From: Actinoplanes sp. TFC3
GTDB lineage: Bacteria; Actinomycetota; Actinomycetes; Mycobacteriales; Micromonosporaceae
DNA length: 64,000 bases
Direction of reading: 5' to 3'
Assembly (NCBI RefSeq): GCF_001553785.1
Contig: NZ_LOJP01000002.1
Location: forward strand, 778,515 to 842,514
Shown one piece after another: positions 27,396-35,763 of the stretch. The translations under genes were made by a program, and so were the position numbers. The notes beneath the pieces are model-generated. The model had not been told where the DNA came from, ran no database searches, and worked only from the letters and a program-made list of their open reading frames with translations. Numbering within the stretch: position 1 is the stretch's first letter; each line of letters starts with the position of its first letter.

Positions 27396-30089
27396 ATGTT
27401 TGCCCTGACGGCCCGGCTGCGCCGTGTCTTCTCCCGCCCGACGCGGCGCCGGGTCATCGCCGGTGGTGCCGTGCTGGTGCTCGTAGCCGCGCTGGTGACC
27501 TGGGCAGCGCTGCCCGAACGGCACTCGTGGACGGCTACCGACCAGATGGTGAGCGTGCTGTCCGGACCCTCGGGCACCGAGCCGGTCGCCCTGGACACCC
27601 GCTTCTACCTGCCCGAGGATCACGACGGCAAGGTCCCGGCGGTGCTGCTGGCGCATGGCTTCGGGGGTACGAAGGAGTCCGTCAGCGATGACGCCGAGTC
27701 GCTGGCCGACCGGGGTTACGCGGTGCTGACCTGGACCGCGCGCGGCTTCGGGCGCAGCGCCGGCGAGATCCACCTCGACAACCCCGACTATGAGATCAAA
27801 GACGGTCAACGGCTGCTCGACTGGCTGGCCGCGCGGCCCGAGGTGCGCACCGACGCGGCCGGGGACCCGCGGGTGGGCGTGGTCGGCGGCTCGTACGGTG
27901 GGGCGCTCGCACTGATGCTGGCCGCCCAGGACGCCCGGGTCGACGCCATCGTGCCGATGATCACCTGGAACGACCTGAGCACGTCGTTCTTCCCCGGCGG
28001 GGTGTTCAAGAAGAACTGGGCCGGGTTGTTCTTCACCTCCGGCTCCGACGCCGGCAACCCGGCTTGCGGGCGCTTCGCCGAAGACGTGTGCGCGGCCTAC
28101 CTCAAGATGGCGACCACAGGAACCCCGGACGCGGCCACCACGGCGTTGCTGCGCAAGTCCAGCCCGGCCGGGTACCTGACCCGGATCAAGGCGCCCACGC
28201 TGCTCATCCAGGGTGCTGTCGACACGCTGTTCCCCCTGTCCGAGGCCGACGCCAACGCCAAGGGCATCGCCGCCACCGGCACCCCGGTGCGGGTCGCCTG
28301 GTTCACCGGCGGGCACGACGGCGGGGTGGGCCCGAAGACCGATCAGGATCGGACCAGGTTCCTGACCGCCGAGTGGCTCGACCACTACGTGAAGGGCGAC
28401 GGGCCGGCCCCGGAGAACAGCTTCACGTACTCGCGGGTGGCGGGTTTCAGCGCGCTGGACCGGGGGCTGGTCACCAACGGTTACTCCGATCCGACGTACC
28501 CGGGAATCGGCGGAACCGGTCGCACCGACGTTGCCGTGACCGGTGCGGCGCAACAGATCGCGGCTCCGCCGAACGGCAACCCCGGCGCCCTGTCCTCGCT
28601 GCCCGGCGTGGGGGGCCAGCTCAGCTCGCTGCTCGGCGGCGTGGCCGGCGACCTGGGCGGGCAGCACGCCACGTTCGCCTCCGCGCCGGTCGGCACTGCG
28701 ATAGAGGTGGTCGGCTCGCCGCAGGTCAAGCTGCGGGTGGCCGCGGCGACCGGTTCGGCGACCGTGTTCGTCAAGCTCTACGACGTCGACCCCACCGGCA
28801 CCGAGACGCTGAGCGGCGGGTTGATCGCCCCGGTCCGGCTGACCGGCCTGGCCAAGGACATCGCCGCGGCCCAACCGGTCACTGTGACGCTGCCGGCCAT
28901 CGTGCGCCGCATCGATCAGGGCCACACGGTACGGGTGGTGGTCGCCACCACCGATCAGGCGTTCCTGACCCCGGCCGCCCCAGCCGGGTACACGGTGGCC
29001 GTGGAGCCCGCGGTGTCGCTGCCCACGGTGGTCGGCACGCCGATCGCGAACCCGCAGGTGATCTGGCGCTGGGTGCTGCTCAGTGCGCTGGTGGTCATCG
29101 CGCTGGGGGCGGCAGCCGCCTACTGGCTGACCCGCCGGCGCCCGACCGCCCCGGTCGAGGAGTTCGCTGAGACCCCGCTGGTGGTCCGTGACCTGCGCAA
29201 GGCGTACGCGGACGGGTTCGTGGCGGTCGAGAAGGTCGCCTTCACAGTGCAACGCGGGCAGGTAGTGGGTCTGCTCGGCCCGAACGGCGCCGGCAAGACG
29301 ACCACGCTGCGGGTGCTGATGGGCCTGACCATGCCCACCTCCGGCGATGCCCTGGTGTTCGGCCAGCGCCTGGTCCCCGGGGCACCGATCCTGTCGCGGG
29401 TCGGTGCGCTGGTCGAGGGCCCCGGCTTCCTGCCCCACCTGACCGGGTACGAGAACCTGCAGGCGTACTGGCGGGCCACCGGCCGGCCGCTGGCGGAGGC
29501 CCACTTCGACGAGGCGCTGGAGATCGCCGGCCTGGGTGAGTCGGTGCACCGGCGGACCAAGAACTACAGCCACGGCATGCGCCAGCGCCTAGCCATCGCC
29601 CAAGCCATGCTTGGCCTGCCGGAGCTGCTGGTACTCGACGAACCCACGGATGGTTTGGACCCCCCGCAGATCGCCGAGATGCGCCGGGTGCTCAAGCGCT
29701 ACGCCACCGACGGGAGGGCGGTGCTGGTCTCCAGCCACCTGCTCGCCGAGGTGGAGCAGACCTGCACGCACGCGGTAGTGGTGAACAAGGGCCGCATCGT
29801 CGCCTCCGGCCCGGTCGATGACATCGTCGGCGAGTCCCCGTCGGTGCAGCTCAGCGTCTCCGACGTGGCGGTGGCCTCGACGGTGCTGGCTGGGCTCAAC
29901 GTCCGCGACGTCCGCCGCGACGGTCCCGCAGATCTGATCGTGGACATGAACGGCACACCTCGCGAGGAGGTGGTGGCCTCGCTGGTGCGTGCGGGCGTCG
30001 GGGTGGACCGCGTGGTGCCGCGCCGCCGCCTTGAGGACGCCTTCCTGGCCCTGGTGGGCGACAACTCCCGAGGAAGTGGAGACCGATGA
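27396..30089 (+). CDS. Alpha/beta-hydrolase (CocE/X-Pro peptidase-like) fused to an ABC transporter ATPase
   Basis: 897 residues. TM helix at about 19-41 anchors a domain that is then outside the cell: hydrolase fold with VLLAHGFGGTKES (about 80) and nucleophile elbow GGSYGGALA near residue 166, active-site GAVDTLFPL and FTGGHDGG (His) near 305, and a beta-sandwich of the X-Pro peptidase C-terminal type (about 390-540). A second TM at about 559-578 leads to a cytoplasmic ABC ATPase: GPNGAGKTT at about 628-636, YSHGMRQRLAIA and LLVLDEPTDGLD. The stop overlaps the permease start as ATGA. Suggests hydrolysis at the outer face coupled to export; cargo unknown. Confidence 0.9.
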   Translation: MFALTARLRRVFSRPTRRRVIAGGAVLVLVAALVTWAALPERHSWTATDQMVSVLSGPSGTEPVALDTRFYLPEDHDGKVPAVLLAHGFGGTKESVSDDAESLADRGYAVLTWTARGFGRSAGEIHLDNPDYEIKDGQRLLDWLAARPEVRTDAAGDPRVGVVGGSYGGALALMLAAQDARVDAIVPMITWNDLSTSFFPGGVFKKNWAGLFFTSGSDAGNPACGRFAEDVCAAYLKMATTGTPDAATTALLRKSSPAGYLTRIKAPTLLIQGAVDTLFPLSEADANAKGIAATGTPVRVAWFTGGHDGGVGPKTDQDRTRFLTAEWLDHYVKGDGPAPENSFTYSRVAGFSALDRGLVTNGYSDPTYPGIGGTGRTDVAVTGAAQQIAAPPNGNPGALSSLPGVGGQLSSLLGGVAGDLGGQHATFASAPVGTAIEVVGSPQVKLRVAAATGSATVFVKLYDVDPTGTETLSGGLIAPVRLTGLAKDIAAAQPVTVTLPAIVRRIDQGHTVRVVVATTDQAFLTPAAPAGYTVAVEPAVSLPTVVGTPIANPQVIWRWVLLSALVVIALGAAAAYWLTRRRPTAPVEEFAETPLVVRDLRKAYADGFVAVEKVAFTVQRGQVVGLLGPNGAGKTTTLRVLMGLTMPTSGDALVFGQRLVPGAPILSRVGALVEGPGFLPHLTGYENLQAYWRATGRPLAEAHFDEALEIAGLGESVHRRTKNYSHGMRQRLAIAQAMLGLPELLVLDEPTDGLDPPQIAEMRRVLKRYATDGRAVLVSSHLLAEVEQTCTHAVVVNKGRIVASGPVDDIVGESPSVQLSVSDVAVASTVLAGLNVRDVRRDGPADLIVDMNGTPREEVVASLVRAGVGVDRVVPRRRLEDAFLALVGDNSRGSGDR

Positions 30090-30931
30090 TCTCGGGCTAC
30101 TCGCCATCCCGGACCCTGCCGATCGGCGCGGAGATCCGGCGTCAGGCGTCGCGGCGCCGTACCCAATTGGCCCTGGGCTTCATGGTCCTGCTGCCCTTGA
30201 TCATCCTGCTGGCCTTCGAGTTCGGCGGCGGCGACGATGACGACAACGGCGGTGGCGCCTTCTCCTCGCTGGTCGACCTGGCCACCTCGGGCGGCCTGAA
30301 CTTCACCCTGTTCGCGCTGTTCGTGTCATCGAGCTTCCTGCTGGTCGTGGTGGTGGCCCTGTTCTGCGGCGATACTGTCGCCTCCGAAGCCAGTTGGGGC
30401 AGCCTGCGCTACCTGCTGGCCATTCCGGTGCCGCGCGCCCGCCTGCTGGCGGTCAAGCTGGTGGTGGCGCTGGGCTACTCGCTGACCGCGCTGCTGACGC
30501 TGGCCGGGACGGCGCTGCTGGTCGGCACGCTGCGCTACGGCTGGCATCCCCTGGGAAGCACGGTGGCTGCGGAGATTCCGGCCGGCGAGGGGTTGCTGCG
30601 CTTACTGGGCATTCTCGGATACTTGGCGGTGATGCTGCTCGGGGTGGCCGGGCTGGCGTTCCTGCTGTCGGTGCTGACCGACGCGGCGCTGGGAGCGGTC
30701 GGCGGCGCGGTCCTGCTCTGGATCCTGTCGAGCATCCTGGACCAGATCACGGCACTCGGCGGGATCCGCAACTTCCTGCCCACGCACTACAGCGACGCCT
30801 GGCTGGGTCTGCTGTCGACACCCATGCAGACCGACGACGTGGTGAAGGGGGCGATTTCGGCGGTTTGCTATGCGGCGGTGTTCTGGTCGATGGCGTTCTA
30901 CCGCTTCACCCGCAAGGACGTGACGTCCTAG
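30086..30931 (+). CDS. ABC transporter permease partner of the hydrolase-ABC fusion
   Basis: 281 residues, ATG inside the preceding stop. TM helix at about 30-49, an acidic loop (GGGDDDDNGGG), then hydrophobic segments near 75-100, 125-150, 175-200, 205-230 and 255-275. An ABC-2 permease with the conserved-looking ASEASWGSLRYLLAIPVPR block after the second helix. It must pair with the ATPase domain of the upstream fusion protein; no other ATPase gene is near. No clear terminator follows; next comes a decayed phosphotransferase remnant on the other strand. Confidence 0.88.
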   Translation: MISGYSPSRTLPIGAEIRRQASRRRTQLALGFMVLLPLIILLAFEFGGGDDDDNGGGAFSSLVDLATSGGLNFTLFALFVSSSFLLVVVVALFCGDTVASEASWGSLRYLLAIPVPRARLLAVKLVVALGYSLTALLTLAGTALLVGTLRYGWHPLGSTVAAEIPAGEGLLRLLGILGYLAVMLLGVAGLAFLLSVLTDAALGAVGGAVLLWILSSILDQITALGGIRNFLPTHYSDAWLGLLSTPMQTDDVVKGAISAVCYAAVFWSMAFYRFTRKDVTS

Positions 30932-30973
30932 GGGAGACATATCGAACGGCGCCCGGATGCGGCTTATCTCCGG

Positions 30974-31147
30974 CTACGGCGATGACCTGCGTCCCGGCTG
31001 GAGCGGGAAGCGCAGCACGATGTCGTCGCCGAGGCGGAAGAGGGCGTTGACCGTGCCGTGCGAGAGCACTGGTCGTACCGGTAAATGCCGCCATTCGGGA
31101 AATTGCGCCGCGACCAGGGCGGTGACCTGGGCCGCGGTTACCGTCAC
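30974..31147 (-). pseudogene. Truncated aminoglycoside/macrolide phosphotransferase (N-terminal fragment)
   Basis: 57 codons from a GTG at 31147 that overlaps the DeoR stop as GTGA. The product resembles only the first 50 residues of APH-type kinases: VAAQFPEWRHLPVRPV, then NALFRLGDDIVLRFPLQPG, after which the frame leaves homology and stops (TAG 30974-30976). The rest of the kinase, including the catalytic HGD loop, is missing. The remaining 30932-30973 holds nothing recognisable. Confidence 0.65.
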
Positions 31148-31929
31148 GCGCAGATCACTTCGACGCCGGCGTCGCGGATGGCTTCGATCACTCCTGGGGC
31201 GGCGCCCGAGTCGGTGACCAGCGTCTGGACCTTGCCGATCGGGCAGATGCGGGCGAACGCGTGCCCGCCCAGTTTCGACGAGTCCGCGATCACCACGACC
31301 CGCTTGGCCCGGGCCACCATCAGGCTGTTCATTGCCGCCTCGCCCTCGTGGTGGGCCGCCGCACCCAGTTCCACGTCCAGGGCGTCGACGCCGAGCAGCA
31401 CGATGTCGAGGGTGACCTCTTTGAGCAGCGCGCCGCCCAGCGGGCCGACCAGTTCGAAGGATTGGGGGCGGACCACGCCGCCGGCCACCACGATTTTCAT
31501 CCGGGAGCGCACCAGCAGTTCGTTGGCGATGTTCAGGGCGTTGGTGACCACGGTGAGCTGGGCGCCGTCGCCGCTGGCGTTGAGGTCGGGGCGCACCGCC
31601 AGGGCGCGGGCCACCTCGGTCATCGTGGTGCCCCCGTTGAGGCCGACCACCGTGCCCGGCTCGACGAGGGTGGCCGCTGCTTCGCCGATTCGTTGCTTCT
31701 CGGCCGAGTGCTTGGCGGTTTTGTAGCGCAGCGGGAGGTCGTACGAGACACCGTTGGCCACCGCGCCGCCGCGGGTGCGGGTGATCATTTGTTGCTGGGC
31801 GAGCTGGTCGAAGTCGCGGCGGATGGTGGCCTGGGAGACGTCCAGGCGCTCGGCGGCGTCCTCCACGGTGACCCGGCCGCTCTCGGCCAGCAACTCCAGC
31901 AGGGCATTCCAGCGCGCGTACCGGTCCAC
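31144..31929 (-). CDS. DeoR/GlpR-family transcriptional regulator
   Basis: 261 residues from GTG 31929, preceded by GGGAG. N-terminal winged helix: AAERLDVSQATIRRDFDQLA (about 25-44) and TRTRGGAV; C-terminal DeoR-type sugar-phosphate isomerase-like sensor with NGGTTMTEVARAL near 99, TNALNIANEL and an LLGVDAL block. Divergent from the SIS-ROK-nagA operon, so it probably represses that operon and releases on an aminosugar phosphate. Translationally coupled to a kinase remnant downstream. Confidence 0.9.
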   Translation of the reverse strand: MDRYARWNALLELLAESGRVTVEDAAERLDVSQATIRRDFDQLAQQQMITRTRGGAVANGVSYDLPLRYKTAKHSAEKQRIGEAAATLVEPGTVVGLNGGTTMTEVARALAVRPDLNASGDGAQLTVVTNALNIANELLVRSRMKIVVAGGVVRPQSFELVGPLGGALLKEVTLDIVLLGVDALDVELGAAAHHEGEAAMNSLMVARAKRVVVIADSSKLGGHAFARICPIGKVQTLVTDSGAAPGVIEAIRDAGVEVICA

Positions 31930-32127
31930 CCGAGCTCCCTCTTTCAACCCGGCGAGAGTGCCAGGTCTGTGCACATTAGTGCGCGAAACGTCCCCGAGCA
32001 AAGAGAGTACCTGCGCGAAGGTTGCGGTCGCGGCGCTGTTCCGCGCAGAATGACGCTCGAAAGACCCGCTTAGCGAGCGGATATGCGCAAGACCTTCCCG
32101 CAGCGGAAAGTAAGCGAGAGGGGCCCG
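31930..32127. promoter_or_regulatory. Shared promoter/operator region of deoR-type and nag genes
   Basis: Gene-free 198 nt between divergent starts. Shows two exact TGCGCGAA direct repeats (31980-31987 and 32012-32019, 32 nt apart, about three helical turns), a GCAC-ATTA-GTGC dyad at 31971-31982 and CCGCT-TAGCG-AGCGG at 32066-32080. These are candidate DeoR-type operators; none is proven. Confidence 0.5.
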
Positions 32128-33039
32128 ATGAGCCACGTCAGGGTGGAGATCGCCAGCCAGCCGGACTGCTGGCGGCAGGCGGCGAAGTTGGCCGGCTCGG
32201 CGGGGCTGCCGGTGCCCGGGGAACGGGTGGCAGTCGCCGGCTGCGGCACGTCATGGTTCATGGCGCAGTCCTACGCCGGGCTGCGCGAACGCGAGGGCCA
32301 CGGCGAAACAGACGCCTTCCAAGCCTCGGAGTTCCCGTACGGCCGCAAGTACGACCGCGTCATCGCGATCACCCGCTCGGGCACCACCACCGAGGTCGTC
32401 GACCTGCTCGCCGCGCTGCGGGGCAAGATCCCCACCACGGTCATCACCGCGGACCCGGAGGCACCGGTCGCCGCGATCGCCGACGAGGCCATCGTGCTGG
32501 ACTTCGCCGACGAGCTGTCGGTGGTGCAGACCCGGTTCGCCACGAGCACCCTGGCCCTGCTGCGCGCGCACCTGGGCCACGACATCGAGGCGCTGGCGGC
32601 GGACGGGGACGCGGCCGTACGGCTGCCGTTGCCGGTGCACCCGGCGCTCGCCGAGCAGATCACCTTCCTCGGGCGCGGCTGGACTGTCGGGCTCGCCGAG
32701 GACGCCGCCCTCAAGTGCCGCGAAGCCGCCGAGTGGTGGGCCGAGGCGTACCCGGCGATGGAGTACCGGCACGGCCCGATCGCGCTCGGCCGGGAGGGCC
32801 GGGTGGTGTGGGCCTTCGGTGAGGTGCCCGAGGGGCTGTCCGAAGAAGTCGAAGCGACCGGGGCGGCGTTCGTGCACAGCCAGCACAACGGCGGCTACTG
32901 GGGAGCGGGCGAGCGCGAGGGCTTCGATCCGATGGCTGACCTGGTGGTGGCGCAGCGGGTGGCCGTACTGTTCGCCACCAGCCAGGGCCTCGACCCCGAC
33001 CACCCGCGCGGGGTCACTCGTTCTGTGGTTCTGCCATGA
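32128..33039 (+). CDS. SIS-domain aminosugar isomerase/deaminase-like protein
   Basis: 303 residues from ATG 32128, with SD-like GAGAGGGG just upstream. Two SIS modules: AVAGCGTSWFMAQSYAGLRE near 40 and AITRSGTTTEVVDLLAALRG near 88 (the SGTT phospho-sugar-binding loop), then GRGWTVGLAEDAALKCREA near 187 and the YRHGPIAL block near 214, as in the isomerase half of GlmS/AgaS. Without a glutaminase domain it should interconvert or deaminate an aminosugar phosphate such as glucosamine-6-phosphate. First gene of the nag operon. Confidence 0.85.
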   Translation: MSHVRVEIASQPDCWRQAAKLAGSAGLPVPGERVAVAGCGTSWFMAQSYAGLREREGHGETDAFQASEFPYGRKYDRVIAITRSGTTTEVVDLLAALRGKIPTTVITADPEAPVAAIADEAIVLDFADELSVVQTRFATSTLALLRAHLGHDIEALAADGDAAVRLPLPVHPALAEQITFLGRGWTVGLAEDAALKCREAAEWWAEAYPAMEYRHGPIALGREGRVVWAFGEVPEGLSEEVEATGAAFVHSQHNGGYWGAGEREGFDPMADLVVAQRVAVLFATSQGLDPDHPRGVTRSVVLP

Positions 33040-33090
33040 CGCAACGCAGCGTCGGTCCCGGCTCGCGCGTCAGCGGCGAAAGGTAGATCG

Positions 33091-34017
33091 GTGAGCAACG
33101 ACGTTGTGGTGGCGCTGGACGTCGGCGGCACCGGTATGAAGTGTGCCCTGGTGGGCCGCGGCGGCGAGGTCGTGCACGCCGAGCGGCACCCGACGCTGGC
33201 CCAGCGCGGACCGGAAGCGGTCACCGCGAACATCCTCGACATCGCGGCCGGGCTGGCCGATCGGGCTCGCGCCGACGGGCTTGACCCGGTGGCGGCCGGG
33301 CTGGTCGTGCCCGGGGTCATCGATGAGGGCAACGGCATCGCGGTGTGGTCGAGCAATGTCGGCTTTCGGGACGTACCGCTGCGGGAGTTGACGCAGAAAC
33401 GGCTCGGACTGCCCACGGCGCTCGGCCACGACGTGCGGGCGGGCGGTCTGGCCGAGGCGCGGCTCGGGGCGGGGCGGGGGCAACGGCACGTGCTGTTCAT
33501 CGCGATCGGCACCGGCATCGCGGCCGCCCACGTCGTCGACGGCAAGGCGCTGGGCGGGGCGCACGGCGCGGCTGGCGAGGTCGGGCACATCGTGGTGCGA
33601 CCCGGCGGACCGGCCTGCAAGTGCGGCGGCCACGGGTGCCTGGAGTCGATCGCCTCGGCCTCGGCGGTCGGGCGGCGCTACGTCGAGATCTCCGGGGAGG
33701 CCGGGGTGACCGCGTACGACGTGGCCACCCGCGCGGCCGCCGGCGAGGAGCTGGCCAACCAGATCTGGACCGAGACGGTCGAGGCGTTCGCGGACGGGCT
33801 GCTCACCGCGCAGGCGCTGTACGACGCGGGCATCATCGTGCTCGGCGGCGGGCTCGCCGAAGCCGGGGAGGCCCTGCTCGCCCCGCTGCGCCTGGCCCTC
33901 GCCCAGCGCGTCACGTTCCACCGGCTGCCCAGCATCGTGCGCGCCAAGCTCGGCGACACGGCCGGCTGTCTCGGTGCTGCCCTGCTCGCCCTGGACCACT
34001 TGGAGGAGACCCGGTGA
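33091..34017 (+). CDS. ROK-family sugar kinase (GlcNAc or glucosamine kinase-like)
   Basis: 308 residues from GTG 33091. ATP-binding ALDVGGTGMKCALV (about 8-21), GVIDEGNGIAVWSSNV, the ROK-type IAIGTGIAAAHVVDGK block near 137 and the zinc motif CKCGGHGCLE near 176, with EVGHIVV before it. These fit a ROK kinase rather than a regulator, as there is no N-terminal winged helix. Between a SIS aminosugar gene and nagA it most likely phosphorylates GlcNAc or a close aminosugar. Its stop overlaps the nagA start. Confidence 0.9.
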   Translation: MSNDVVVALDVGGTGMKCALVGRGGEVVHAERHPTLAQRGPEAVTANILDIAAGLADRARADGLDPVAAGLVVPGVIDEGNGIAVWSSNVGFRDVPLRELTQKRLGLPTALGHDVRAGGLAEARLGAGRGQRHVLFIAIGTGIAAAHVVDGKALGGAHGAAGEVGHIVVRPGGPACKCGGHGCLESIASASAVGRRYVEISGEAGVTAYDVATRAAAGEELANQIWTETVEAFADGLLTAQALYDAGIIVLGGGLAEAGEALLAPLRLALAQRVTFHRLPSIVRAKLGDTAGCLGAALLALDHLEETR

Positions 34018-35114
34018 CGGACAGAATTCACGGCCGCATTGTCCGGCCCGGCGCCGTGGTGCCCGGGTTCGTCGAGGTGGACGGCCCGACGATCCTGTCC
34101 GTTGACGAGTCGCCCGACGCGGGCTCGGACATCATCGTGCCCGGCTTCGTGGACCTGCACTGTCACGGCGGCGGCGGGCACACCTTCACCCGCGGCGACG
34201 TCGACGACGCGGCCCAGGCCGCCGCCTTCCACCTGGCCCACGGCACCACCACGATGCTCGCCAGCCTGGTCAGCTCCCCGTACGAGCTGATGTGCGACGC
34301 CACCGCCGCCTACCTGCCGTTGGTGCAGCAAGGCGCGATCGCCGGCATCCACTTCGAGGGCCCGTACCTGAGCGGCATCCGGTGCGGCGCGCAGAACCCG
34401 GACTTCCTGCGCGACCCCTCGATCGACGAGCTGAGCGCGCTGATCAAGCTCGGCGAGGGAGCGATTCGGCTGGTCACGATCGCGCCCGAGCTGACCGGCG
34501 CGCTGGACGCCATCGGGTTCCTGGCCCGCAACGGGGTGGCCGCCGCGATCGGGCACACCGACGCCACGTACGAGCAGACCCTCGCCGGGGTTGACGCGGG
34601 CGCGACGGTCGGCACCCACGTCTTCAACGGCATGCCGCCGGCCCATCACCGCGAACCCGGGCCGGTGCTGGCGCTGCTCGACTCCCCGGCCATCGTCTGT
34701 GAGCTGGTCGCCGACGGCATCCACCTGCACGACGGCACGTTGCGCTTCGCCGCGCACGCCACCGGGCCGGACCGCGCCGCGCTGATCACCGACGCGATGG
34801 ACGCCGCCGGGATGCCCGACGGCGAGTACGAGCTGGGCGGGCAGGACGTCGTGGTGGCCGACCGGGTGGCCCGGCTGGCCCGCAACGGCTCGATCGCCGG
34901 CAGCACGCTGACCATGGACGCGGCGTTCCGGCAGGCCGTGGGGGCCGGGCTGGGCCTGCCCGCGGCGTCGGCGATGGCCTCGACCACCCCGGCGCGGGTG
35001 CTCGGGCTGGCCGATCAGGTGGGTGCGCTCGAGGCCGGGCTGCGCGCCGACCTCGTCGTGCTGTCGCCGGATCTGCAGGTCAAGCGGGTGATGCGAGCGG
35101 GGTCCTGGATCTGA
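34014..35114 (+). CDS. nagA: N-acetylglucosamine-6-phosphate deacetylase
   Basis: 366 residues from GTG 34014, overlapping the ROK stop by 4 nt. Amidohydrolase barrel that removes acetate from GlcNAc-6-P. Metal and substrate residues are visible: DLHCHGGGG (H49, H51), HFEGPYLS near 113, AIGHTDATYEQT, THVFNGMPP with ADGIHL, and the catalytic Asp in ITDAMDAAG near 262. Completes an operon kinase-deacetylase-isomerase/deaminase that takes GlcNAc toward fructose-6-phosphate. Its 3' end overlaps the convergent PAP2 gene by 35 nt. Confidence 0.95.
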   Translation: MTDRIHGRIVRPGAVVPGFVEVDGPTILSVDESPDAGSDIIVPGFVDLHCHGGGGHTFTRGDVDDAAQAAAFHLAHGTTTMLASLVSSPYELMCDATAAYLPLVQQGAIAGIHFEGPYLSGIRCGAQNPDFLRDPSIDELSALIKLGEGAIRLVTIAPELTGALDAIGFLARNGVAAAIGHTDATYEQTLAGVDAGATVGTHVFNGMPPAHHREPGPVLALLDSPAIVCELVADGIHLHDGTLRFAAHATGPDRAALITDAMDAAGMPDGEYELGGQDVVVADRVARLARNGSIAGSTLTMDAAFRQAVGAGLGLPAASAMASTTPARVLGLADQVGALEAGLRADLVVLSPDLQVKRVMRAGSWI

Positions 35115-35745
35115 GCAGGGCCTGCCACGGGAGCCGGGCCAGCAGCCGGGCCAGGACCAGCCCGAGCAGCAGCCCGGCCACCGAGTCGGTGATCCAGTGG
35201 TACGCCAGGTAGGTGGTCGTGATGATGACGATCACCGGGGGTGCCACCCGCAGCGCGGTCCAGTCCCGGCCGGTCAGCTCGCGCAGCAGCAGCGCGATGA
35301 CGAAATACCAGGCCAGAGTGTTGGCGACGTGCCCGGACGGATAGCTGAGCGCCAGGTTGCCCGAGGCCGCGGGGTTGAACAGGACCTCGCGGTCCGGGCC
35401 CTTGAAGGCCGGCGCGGCCCGGTCGAGCCAGATCTTGAGCGGGCCGATCGTGATGTACGTCAGCACGAACACCACCGCAAACGGGATGACGGCCCGCCAG
35501 GAACGCCAGCGCCAGAACAGCAGGGCGGTCAGCAGCAGCGTCACCGGCATCAGTACCTGGCCGCCCTGGCCGAGATAGTTGAACACCCGCAGCGCCCAGT
35601 ACAGCGGCTTGGGCCGGTGCTCGTCGACCCAGCCGGCAACCCGCAGGTCCAGGCTCAGCAAGTGACCGTTGGCCAACGCCACGGTGAGCGCGACGAACGC
35701 CGCCAGCAGGACGACATCCGGCCACCACGCTCGCAACTGACGCAT
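35080..35745 (-). CDS. PAP2-family membrane phosphatase
   Basis: 221 residues from ATG 35745. Six hydrophobic segments and the lipid-phosphate phosphatase motifs in order: KIWLDRAAP (motif 1), YPSGHVANT (motif 2) and YHWITDSVAGLLLG (motif 3, catalytic His). Motif 3 lacks the usual Arg five residues before the His, so the match is slightly degenerate. Likely acts on undecaprenyl or other lipid (pyro)phosphates at the outer face of the membrane. 3' end lies over the end of nagA on the other strand. Confidence 0.87.
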   Translation of the reverse strand: MRQLRAWWPDVVLLAAFVALTVALANGHLLSLDLRVAGWVDEHRPKPLYWALRVFNYLGQGGQVLMPVTLLLTALLFWRWRSWRAVIPFAVVFVLTYITIGPLKIWLDRAAPAFKGPDREVLFNPAASGNLALSYPSGHVANTLAWYFVIALLLRELTGRDWTALRVAPPVIVIITTTYLAYHWITDSVAGLLLGLVLARLLARLPWQALLRSRTPLASPA

Positions 35746-35763
35746 AGTGCCCAAGTTACAAGG

